Assembly: GCA_003566395.1 (NCBI GenBank)
Contig: PXDL01000358.1
Location: forward strand, 1-10,868
Reading direction: 5' to 3'
Length of the DNA stretch: 10,868 nucleotides
Source of the DNA: Balneolia bacterium
GTDB lineage: Bacteria > Bacteroidota > Rhodothermia > Balneolales > Cyclonatronaceae
Shown here: positions 4,673-10,868 of the stretch, in pieces
How positions within the stretch are numbered: position 1 is the stretch's first letter
Layout: every line of letters begins with the position of its first letter
Translations under genes and position numbers: made by a program
The notes under the pieces: generated by a model
Seen by the model: the letters and a program-made list of their open reading frames with translations, nothing else
Database searches by the model: none
What the model was told of the DNA's origin: nothing

Positions 4673-7429
4673 ATGATTTTGAAAACGGTTGCCGGCTTTT
4701 TTTTGATAGTTTTTCTGATGCTCCCCGCAGAGCTGTCGGGTCAGACGGGGGCGGCTACCACGCTCGACTGGATTCGGACGGTGGAGACCGACGAAGAGGC
4801 GCAGCTTTCCAGCCATCAGGCCGGCAGGGTTCACCCTTTGGTGCAGCGGCTGCTCATGATGTCCGAAACCTCATTTGAGCGGGGCTACACCACCTTTCAT
4901 GACGATGAACGAACACCTCATGTTGACCTGATCATCTATACGGATGACGGTAATGCGGTACTGCCGGGCCGGGCCGTTCGGGTAGTGGACGGCATCTATG
5001 CGGTACGCGCCCGGAAAAGCGAAGTCGAAGCTTTTGTTAGAACCAACAGATACAGTTGGATAGAGCCTGCGCTTCAGCATGAAATAATGTTGAACCGCAC
5101 AAGAGCCGAAACCGGTGCTGAAACACTGCATCACGGCCTGGTAAACGGAGTTTCTTATACCGGGGAGGGCGTCCTTGCGGCCGTTTTCGATACCGGCATC
5201 GACTTCACCCATCCCTCGTTCAGAAAGGGTGAACAGCTTGAGCAAAGTCGCATCGCCTTTATCTGGGATCAAACGCTGGAAACGCAGCCGGGCGAAACGA
5301 TCTGGGAACCTCCATTCGATTACGGTGTGGTCTATACACGAAGCGATATCGAAGCCTTTCTGAGCGGGGGAGCACCCCTCAGGACTGATGACACAACAGG
5401 CCACGGAACGCATGTGGCCGATATTACCGCAGGCAGCGGGAATCAGTTCAGGGGGATGGCGCCCGGAGCCGATATTGTGGTGATAAAAGGCGGAAATCAG
5501 AACTTTTCGGCTTTTGATATTATTACGGCTGTGAAGTTCATGGAGCACCTCAGCGAAACCGAGCAAAAACCTGTGGTCGGCAACTTCAGCATCGGTGGTT
5601 TTTTTACCTCCCGCGACGGCACCGAACCCACCGAGCTTGCCATGGATGAAGCGATGAGCAGTCCGGGCAGGGTGATGGTGGCCGCAGCGGGTAACAGCGG
5701 CGGTCAGGACCGCTTTGTAGAAGGACGAGCCGGGCAGGAGCCGGTCCGGTTCAATGTACCTGAATTTACGCCGAACACCGGCCCCTTAAACGATGTGCTT
5801 TTGTTCGATATCTGGTTCGATTCACCCGCAGAAGCTACCCTGAATGTCGTGGCTCCTTCGGGCTTCACCTTTACCCTTGAACCGGATACCTTTGCCGTAG
5901 CCCAGGATTCATCACAAGGCGTCATAATCGGGGAAAACATCATTAGCCCGAACAATGGTGATCGTCGGATTACGGTACAGATTGCCGATGTGGTGGAATG
6001 GTATCCACCGGCAACCGGACAGTGGGAATTACAGCTAACCGGTACTACTGAAAACTACAAGGCGTGGGTCATACGGAATTCGGTGGGTAATCAGACCGTG
6101 GTGCCGGACGGAGCCACTACGGATTTCTCGGTGACCACGCCGGGGAGCGGGCGCTCGGTAATTACGGCCGGGGCTTACGTTACCCAGGATAACTGGATCA
6201 ATTCCTTTAAGGATGTGCGCATTATTCCTGTTAACCCTATTGAAAGCAGGGCTTCGTTCAGCGGAATGGGCCCGACCCGCGACGGTCGGATGAAGCCCGA
6301 TATTTCCGCGCCGGGTCAGGCTATAGCGGCTGCTTTTTCGGTTGACGGCGGCTATCCGCACCGCCTTGCCACTCCGGGCCTGAAGCATATTTACCTGAGT
6401 GGCACAAGTATGGCCGCGCCCGCTGTTGCCGGATCTGTGGCCCTGTTGCTTGAAGCCTTTCCACAGGCCCGGGGTGAGGATATCAAGAATGCGCTTATAG
6501 GCTCGGCCCGTAACGATGAGTTTACGGACGGTGGAATGAACAACGTATGGGGCGGCGGAAAGCTTGACGTTGCGTCAGCACTGTATTCGCTCAGCGGAGA
6601 GGAAAATGATTCACCCTGGTTGCCGGTACTTTATCACACGCCCGGAACGGTAAAAAATTCAGGAGAAGGCAGCATTTTGCTGAACCGGACAGAGGGAATT
6701 GTGTATCGCTTGCCGGAATTTTTCGGGGTGGTGAACGGCATCATCATGTACACCGGTGAACTTGCTGAAGGCGAACACGCAGGGGCCATGCTTGAGTTTC
6801 AGCTTGTGGAGCTTACCGGAAACAGAATAGGTGAACCGGTAGGGGAGGCGGTACGCGTTCCGGTATCTGATTTCCGGCCGTTTTATGAAGAGTTTGTGGA
6901 TCTTTCCGGATTCGGTGTATTTGTGGACGACCGCAAGGCGAAGGGCATCCGTATCCGCATGGATGAAGATGATCGCAGTGATGCCGCCACCTTCGAGCTG
7001 CTTGCCAGATTCCTTGATGCCGGGGCGCTTTCATCGGTTTTCAGAGTCAATGCTTCGGAAGACCGCTTGTCCCCGATGAGTCCGGGTGAAACGCTGTATA
7101 TGGATGTATCAGCAAGCATTTTTTCTGGTAGCTCCGACGATGTGCCGCCGGGGTACGAACTTCCCTTCATCGTAGATTTAGGCAACAACTATCCCAACCC
7201 TTTCAACCTGCAAACCGTGATTCCTTTTGAACTCGGGGAAGCCACAGATATTACCCTGGAACTGTATGATGTGATGGGCCGTAGAGTTGCCGTGCTTGAA
7301 CGGGGCCGCTTTGAAGCCGGGCGTTATGAGCATCAGTTTGAAGCTTCGGGCCTGGCCACGGGGGTCTATTTTTATCGCCTGAGGACGGCAAGCCACAGTC
7401 TTACGGAAAAAATGCTGTTGATTAAGTAG
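4673..7429 (+). CDS. Secreted S8 family (subtilisin-like) serine peptidase with C-terminal sorting domain
   Basis: The 918-aa product is a secreted endopeptidase. A signal peptide (MILKTVAGFFLIVFLMLPAE, probable cleavage near residues 23-24 before QTG) precedes a propeptide-like region (about 50-140). The catalytic domain has the S8 triad: Asp173 in VFDTGIDFTHP, His244 in GHGTHV, and Ser579 in SGTSMAAPAVAG. The oxyanion-hole Asn341 lies in AAAGNSGG. A beta-rich stretch of roughly 130 residues (about 355-490, with GQWELQLTGTT) is inserted between Asn341 and Ser579. A linker domain follows (about 640-820). The C-terminus (about 831-918) has GNNYPNPFN (837-845), ELYDVMGRRVAVL and a final TGVYFYRL...KMLLIK, which matches the Por-secretion (type A) or FlgD-like sorting domains common in this lineage. 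Export by a type IX-like route and surface display or release are inferred. The ATG at 4673 is chosen over 4592 because it starts the signal peptide. The substrate is unknown, and nutrient protein degradation is likely. Confidence 0.93.
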   Translation: MILKTVAGFFLIVFLMLPAELSGQTGAATTLDWIRTVETDEEAQLSSHQAGRVHPLVQRLLMMSETSFERGYTTFHDDERTPHVDLIIYTDDGNAVLPGRAVRVVDGIYAVRARKSEVEAFVRTNRYSWIEPALQHEIMLNRTRAETGAETLHHGLVNGVSYTGEGVLAAVFDTGIDFTHPSFRKGEQLEQSRIAFIWDQTLETQPGETIWEPPFDYGVVYTRSDIEAFLSGGAPLRTDDTTGHGTHVADITAGSGNQFRGMAPGADIVVIKGGNQNFSAFDIITAVKFMEHLSETEQKPVVGNFSIGGFFTSRDGTEPTELAMDEAMSSPGRVMVAAAGNSGGQDRFVEGRAGQEPVRFNVPEFTPNTGPLNDVLLFDIWFDSPAEATLNVVAPSGFTFTLEPDTFAVAQDSSQGVIIGENIISPNNGDRRITVQIADVVEWYPPATGQWELQLTGTTENYKAWVIRNSVGNQTVVPDGATTDFSVTTPGSGRSVITAGAYVTQDNWINSFKDVRIIPVNPIESRASFSGMGPTRDGRMKPDISAPGQAIAAAFSVDGGYPHRLATPGLKHIYLSGTSMAAPAVAGSVALLLEAFPQARGEDIKNALIGSARNDEFTDGGMNNVWGGGKLDVASALYSLSGEENDSPWLPVLYHTPGTVKNSGEGSILLNRTEGIVYRLPEFFGVVNGIIMYTGELAEGEHAGAMLEFQLVELTGNRIGEPVGEAVRVPVSDFRPFYEEFVDLSGFGVFVDDRKAKGIRIRMDEDDRSDAATFELLARFLDAGALSSVFRVNASEDRLSPMSPGETLYMDVSASIFSGSSDDVPPGYELPFIVDLGNNYPNPFNLQTVIPFELGEATDITLELYDVMGRRVAVLERGRFEAGRYEHQFEASGLATGVYFYRLRTASHSLTEKMLLIK

Positions 7430-7430
7430 G

Positions 7431-7510
7431 AGAGTGGGGAGAGTGGGTGAGTGGGTGAGTGGGAGATGGGGAGCGAATAGCGAATAGGAGAGTGGGAGAT
7501 GGAGACCGGG
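7431..7510 (+). repeat. G-rich tandem-like repeat with G-quadruplex potential, block 1
   Basis: The block begins one base after the subtilase stop codon. Five runs of three or four G occur at 7436-7439, 7445-7447, 7453-7455, 7461-7463 and 7468-7471, with loops of 5, 5, 5 and 4 bases. This fits the G3+N1-7 quadruplex pattern on the transcribed (RNA-like) strand. The unit GTGGGTGA is repeated with a period of 8. The block then runs into GAGCGAATAGCGAATAGGAG and a further GGGAGATGG. It could act in the 3' untranslated region of the peptidase mRNA. Confidence 0.75.
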
Positions 7511-7537
7511 GAATAATCGATAACCATCAGCTACATA

Positions 7538-7633
7538 CGTCATTCTGAGCGCAGGTAATGTGGCGGGAGTTCACCATAGGCAGAATAAAACTGCAACCAC
7601 GAACTCCAAATCAGCGCGTCATGCGAAGAATCC
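7538..7633. repeat. Two halves of a common intergenic repeat separated by about 70 bp
   Basis: CGTCATTCTGAGCGCAG (7538-7554) and GCGAAGAATCC (7623-7633) together match the sequence CGTCATTCTGAGCG-AGCGAAGAATC that recurs between genes in many Bacteroidota-related genomes. Here they are separated by 68 bases. The second half is preceded by another CGTCAT (7617-7622), identical to the first six bases of the left half. Either an insertion split one repeat or two degenerate copies lie side by side. The consensus is recalled from general knowledge and was not checked. Confidence 0.4.
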
Positions 7634-7680
7634 CCTTCGGTGAAAAATACCCTCCAGGCCAACCAATGCCCTCCTGACGG

Positions 7681-7770
7681 ACGGGAGAGGGAGAGTAGGG
7701 GAGTGGGAGATTGGGAGATTGGGAGATGGGGAGCGAATAGCGAATGGGAGTGGGGGAGTAGGAGGCGGTG
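7681..7770 (+). repeat. G-rich repeat with G-quadruplex potential, block 2
   Basis: This block shares 25 identical bases with block 1 (7721-7745 equals 7461-7485, offset 260), including GAGCGAATAGCGAAT. G-runs at 7683-7685, 7689-7691, 7698-7701, 7705-7707, 7713-7715, 7721-7723 and 7728-7731 have loops short enough for several quadruplexes on the plus strand. The unit here is GGGAGATT, which differs from the GTGGGTGA of block 1, so each block has expanded on its own. Confidence 0.7.
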
Positions 7771-7789
7771 GAATTTGGCATCGGGCCAT

Positions 7790-7811
7790 CCCCCTAAATC
7801 CCCCTTCGAAG
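7790..7811. repeat. C-rich palindromic intergenic repeat remnant
   Basis: Two C-runs separated by TAAAT (CCCCCTAAATCCCCC, starting at 7790) lead into the 8-bp palindrome CTTCGAAG (7804-7811). In the widespread intergenic form of this sequence the palindrome continues into a G-run that pairs with the C-run. Here it reads GAGTGACTTTTTCGAC, so the right arm has decayed and the long hairpin is lost. The family form is recalled from general knowledge. Confidence 0.45.
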
Positions 7812-8174
7812 AGTGACTTTTTCGACAACGCCCCGAACTACCGACGGTTCTGCATTCAAGAAAATCTTTGCAAAAAAGGTTTAAATTGGGAAAAGTTTTT
7901 CAAAAATAGCTATTATCACAAAAACCTGTTCACCATCCGATATCTCTGCTGTGGTCGTTAGCTTTGATGTTGAGGTCGCTCTGATTATCCAATTTTTTTG
8001 AAATGCCGGGCATGAAACTATTCCAGCGAAAAATCAATCATGTACTTCCGCGATTGGTAATTGTTTTAAGTCGTTATGTCTGTTTTTTGGCTGTCCGGAG
8101 AGTACCTTTCAGAACCTATATCGTTAAGCTGCAGCTGTTTAAACCGGAATATGTTTCCATCAAATAATTCTATT

Positions 8175-10211
8175 ATGTATATCTCTTTGTTGAAACACGT
8201 TTTGCTTTTTTTGATCCTGCTGTTCATCACCACGCCCGGCCTGGCAAACGAGCCGGAAATGAATTGGGGACGTATAGACGCTTCCATACTTGAAACCGAC
8301 GACCTGACCGACGACCCGGATGCGTCGGCCGTAATTCTGTTTGATAAAGCGGATGTCTATTTCAACGCCGACGGCAATCTTATAATTGAGCGGCACAGGC
8401 GCATCAAAATTCTTGATCCGGATGCCTCATCTTATACCGATGTTTCCATCAATCACAATCAGCGGAGCTTCAGATACAGACTTAGCGGATTACGTGCACA
8501 AACGATCAATCTGGACAACAACGGAAACGTGCAGACGGAACGCCTGCGCAGCAGAGACTTTTTTGAAGAACGGCATGAAGATAACTGGCGCACAACGAGT
8601 TTTACCTTTTCAGATGTGCGGCCGGGTTCGGTTGTGGAGTATGATTATCAGATACAGACAACAAGTACAATGTTTCTCATTCCCTGGTACTTCCAGCACG
8701 ATGAACCCATCTTGTACAGCAAGCTTACAACCTATGTACCCGAGGTGCTGAGTTACCTGAATTACAGAACCGGAATGGTAAATGAAATTGAAATCTCATC
8801 TTCGGATCACTACCTGCCAAACCAACGTATTTTTCCTGACTTCCTGACCCGGTGGGGTGGCCGCATACAGGAGTACACGGCTGCCAATCTGCCTGCGATT
8901 CGTGATGAACCTTATATGACTACCGTGAATGATCATCGTACTAAAATTAACTTTCAGCTCTACCAGCGCGGAGTTGGCGGTTCGGTAGAAACGGTGCTTG
9001 ATGACTGGGAAGAAATGGCGGCCCAGCTTTCGCTTCACAGCGATTTCGGACGTCAGCTCGGACGGGCCAACAGAGATATCCGGAACCGGGTTGAGTCGCT
9101 TACCGAAGGGTTGGAAACCGAACTGGAAAAGGCGCAGGCGATTTATGATTATGTCACCACATCCATTAGCTGGAACGGCAACCGCGGTTTGTTTTCTTCG
9201 GATGGTATCCGGCGGACATACAGCGAAAGCAGAGGCAGCGGGCCGGATATCACCTTTTTATATATCGCAATGCTACGTGAAGCCGGTATTGAAGCTTACC
9301 CCGTGATTTTGAGCACGCGGAGCAACGGCAGGATTTATCCCGATTGGCCGATTGTATCACAATACAACCACGTAGTAGCCTTCTTAGTGGCGGATTTCAT
9401 GGAATACCTGACGGAGCCGCTATCACCCTACTTGCCGTTCGGCAATTTGCTGCCGCAATCCCTTAGCTATCTCGGTAAAATTATTGACAGGAATTATCAC
9501 GGCTGGGTGGAACTCAATCCTATGGCAACCGAAACCAATCAGTCACTCGCCATGATGACAATGGATGAGCAAGGGGGAATTGACGGCCGCTTTCAGGTGC
9601 GAATGGCCGGATACGGAGCTCTTAATAACAGAATACGGCTGGCAAATCAGGTTGATACCGAAACCGAATTTGTGCTTAATCACCTGCTGAGCGATTTCCC
9701 GGATGCCGAAATCATCGAGCATGAAATACGGAATGTGGACGAGCGTAACTCACCTCTTGAGTCATCGGTTCAGGTCCGCAAAGAAGACTATGCCATGGTT
9801 GCCGGAGACATGATGTACATCAATCCGTTTCTGCTTAATACCTGGACCGAGAACCCGTTCACCCTGCAAAACAGAAGTTTTCCCGCGCAGTTTAATTATG
9901 GGATAGATCATCAGTACACCCTCAACCTTACCCTGCCCGAAGGGTATGTGGTGGAAGAGCTGCCGGAAAGTTCTGTGATCGCGCTTACGGAATATACCGC
10001 GTATCAGCAGGTCATACAGCCGATGGGTAATGTGGTACAGGTGGTTACGAACCTGAAGGTTGATGATCTTGAAATCGCCCCTGAATTTTATGAGCACCTG
10101 CAAGAGTTTTTCAGGCAGATCGTTTCGATGCAGTCTTCGCAGATTGTACTTAAAAAAGTAGAAGACGAAACCGAAGCAGATCAGGCCGATACTTCAGATG
10201 ACGCAGAGTAA
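8175..10211 (+). CDS. Secreted DUF3857 / transglutaminase-like protein lacking catalytic Cys
   Basis: The 678-aa product starts with a signal peptide (MYISLLKHVLLFLILLFITT, cleavage likely after GLA at residue 24). It has a DUF3857 domain (about 50-200, with ERHRRIKIL and RPGSVVEYDYQI) and a transglutaminase-like domain (about 310-450). A C-terminal beta domain resembles DUF3858 (about 575-660, YTLNLTLPEGYVVEELPES). In active transglutaminase-like enzymes a G-x-C motif starts the core helix. Here the segment is GSGPDITFLYIAMLREAG, with Gly356 at the Cys position. The His is kept (QYNHVV, His399), but the usual Asp appears as Asn448 in WVELNP. The protein is therefore probably a non-catalytic binding or envelope protein, as seems common for Bacteroidota members. 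The ATG at 8175 is chosen for the signal peptide. In-frame ATGs at 8151 and 8076 would place extra polar residues before it. It overlaps the next gene by 14 bases. Confidence 0.9.
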   Translation: MYISLLKHVLLFLILLFITTPGLANEPEMNWGRIDASILETDDLTDDPDASAVILFDKADVYFNADGNLIIERHRRIKILDPDASSYTDVSINHNQRSFRYRLSGLRAQTINLDNNGNVQTERLRSRDFFEERHEDNWRTTSFTFSDVRPGSVVEYDYQIQTTSTMFLIPWYFQHDEPILYSKLTTYVPEVLSYLNYRTGMVNEIEISSSDHYLPNQRIFPDFLTRWGGRIQEYTAANLPAIRDEPYMTTVNDHRTKINFQLYQRGVGGSVETVLDDWEEMAAQLSLHSDFGRQLGRANRDIRNRVESLTEGLETELEKAQAIYDYVTTSISWNGNRGLFSSDGIRRTYSESRGSGPDITFLYIAMLREAGIEAYPVILSTRSNGRIYPDWPIVSQYNHVVAFLVADFMEYLTEPLSPYLPFGNLLPQSLSYLGKIIDRNYHGWVELNPMATETNQSLAMMTMDEQGGIDGRFQVRMAGYGALNNRIRLANQVDTETEFVLNHLLSDFPDAEIIEHEIRNVDERNSPLESSVQVRKEDYAMVAGDMMYINPFLLNTWTENPFTLQNRSFPAQFNYGIDHQYTLNLTLPEGYVVEELPESSVIALTEYTAYQQVIQPMGNVVQVVTNLKVDDLEIAPEFYEHLQEFFRQIVSMQSSQIVLKKVEDETEADQADTSDDAE

Positions 10212-10868
10212 AAAACTTCTCCTGTTGCTGCCCGTTCTGGTATTTATCCTGAATCCGGGCACATCATTCGCAGACCGGCCCGAACTTGCCGTTAGCAATA
10301 TCTCACCATTGTTGCAGCTTGCAAACGCGCCGGTGGTAATCCGTGAAGACGAGCGGGTGTTCACCTGGCGGGATGAAGGGCGCGGCCGGCTTGAAGTGCG
10401 CATGGTAATTACCATCATGAATTCGGACGGACGCTCTTCGGCAGTTCAACACCTGCCCTATGATTCTTTTACATCGGTGGGAAGGATTTCGGGACGGTTG
10501 TACGACAAAGACGGGGAACGGATCGGCAGGCTGCGAAACCGTCATATAACCGACCGTTCCGCTGTGTCGGGCTTTTCACTGGCCGAAGATGCCAGAGTGC
10601 AGGGGGTTGAATTTCATCATGATGAATACCCCTACACCTACGAGATCGAATACCGCTACGATTTCGAAGGTTTAATCAGCTTTCCGCAATGGTCGCCGCT
10701 GAACCGGCGGGCATCACTCGAGAAGAGCACCTATACGGTAGAGGTGCCCTCGGATCTTGAAATCAGATATACATCCCGGAATCTCGGAGGGGACGCCGAC
10801 CCTGTAGTGATGCAGGAAAACGGACTAACCCGGTACAAGTGGAGCATCAGCGACAGGCCGATGGCGCG
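10198..10868 (+). CDS. Second secreted DUF3857 protein, cut by right window edge
   Basis: The frame from the ATG at 10198 stays open for 223 codons to the window end, so only the N-terminal third or so is visible. A signal peptide (MTQSKKLLLLLPVLVFILNP..., cleavage likely after SFA at residue 25) is followed by a DUF3857 domain. Visible motifs are EVRMVITIMNSDG, the turn RLYDKDGERIGRL, and YTYEIEYRYDFEGLISFPQW leading to TYTVEVPSDLEIRY, which match the family's beta-strand pattern. The transglutaminase-like part expected downstream is outside the window. The start overlaps the last 14 bases of the preceding gene in a different frame, which indicates translational coupling. Tandem DUF3857 genes of this kind are common in Bacteroidota relatives. 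The two proteins are clearly diverged from each other, so this is not a recent duplication. Confidence 0.9.
   Translation, partial: MTQSKKLLLLLPVLVFILNPGTSFADRPELAVSNISPLLQLANAPVVIREDERVFTWRDEGRGRLEVRMVITIMNSDGRSSAVQHLPYDSFTSVGRISGRLYDKDGERIGRLRNRHITDRSAVSGFSLAEDARVQGVEFHHDEYPYTYEIEYRYDFEGLISFPQWSPLNRRASLEKSTYTVEVPSDLEIRYTSRNLGGDADPVVMQENGLTRYKWSISDRPMA

Larger units (their letters stand above)
7430..8174. other. Repeat-rich intergenic region between subtilase and DUF3857 operon
   Basis: There is no convincing gene in 745 bases. From left to right it holds a G-rich period-8 repeat (7431-7510), two halves of a common intergenic sequence (7538-7554 and 7623-7633), a second G-rich block sharing 25 identical bases with the first (7681-7770), a C-rich palindromic remnant (7790-7811), and an AT-rich leader (about 7850-8174) that probably carries the promoter of the following genes. 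Open frames on the minus strand here are proline-rich readings of the G-rich repeats. No clear intrinsic terminator with a T-run follows the subtilase stop codon. Confidence 0.6.

Noticed and set aside
4871..5566. 231-codon minus-strand open frame
   Set aside because: It lies wholly opposite the catalytic domain of the subtilase, whose Asp and His motifs are intact in the plus frame. It shows no domain of its own.
7431..7770. CRISPR-like array
   Set aside because: There are no regular direct repeats with unique spacers of similar length and no cas genes. The period-8 G-rich units are a low-complexity repeat.
7619..7828. Proline-rich minus-strand frame
   Set aside because: It is the complement of the G-rich repeat block, so its Pro/Ser/Leu content follows from the repeat rather than from protein selection.

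Overview
The window looks like a chromosomal segment of a Bacteroidota-related bacterium, most probably from Balneolota/Rhodothermota. This rests on a secreted subtilase with a C-terminal 'NNYPNPFN' sorting-type domain, a tandem pair of secreted DUF3857 proteins, weak or absent Shine-Dalgarno sequences, and GC-rich conserved genes beside AT-richer inserts. The phylum is an inference from gene content and was not checked by any search.

Layout, left to right. (1) 109-1, minus: the first 36 codons of a probable one-helix membrane protein that runs off the left edge. (2) 110-1073: gene-poor DNA holding a 10-bp perfect inverted repeat, GC-rich folded repeats, and copy A of a 117-bp repeat. (3) 1074-2240, plus: an AT-rich two-gene accessory unit, made of an unrecognised 88-aa charged protein followed by a 274-aa PD-(D/E)XK nuclease resembling the PGN_0703 family of putative restriction endonucleases. 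A short motif containing TTGYAAAAC lies before, between and after the two genes. (4) 2241-2705: gene-poor DNA holding copy B of the 117-bp repeat. (5) 4326-2706, minus: a cysteine desulfurase followed 49 bp downstream by a DUF1499 protein. (6) 4327-4672: divergent intergenic region. (7) 4673-7429, plus: a large secreted S8 peptidase. (8) 7430-8174: long intergenic region with two G-rich repeat blocks able to form G-quadruplexes and with remnants of widespread intergenic repeats. (9) 8175 to the right edge, plus: two overlapping DUF3857 genes. The first has a transglutaminase-like domain without the expected catalytic Cys and Asp. The second is cut by the window end.

How the genes fit together: the cysteine desulfurase supplies sulfur for Fe-S clusters or thio-modification and may share a transcript with the DUF1499 gene. 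The subtilase and the DUF3857 pair are cell-envelope or secreted proteins with signal peptides, and the pair is probably one translationally coupled operon. The nuclease and its small neighbour form the only accessory unit. Its low GC, the diverged 117-bp direct repeats on both sides (about 83% identical, ungapped) and the recurring gene-border motif make it the best candidate for a mobile or defence-type cassette. That role is inference, because no family is recognised for the small protein and no activity can be read from the sequence.
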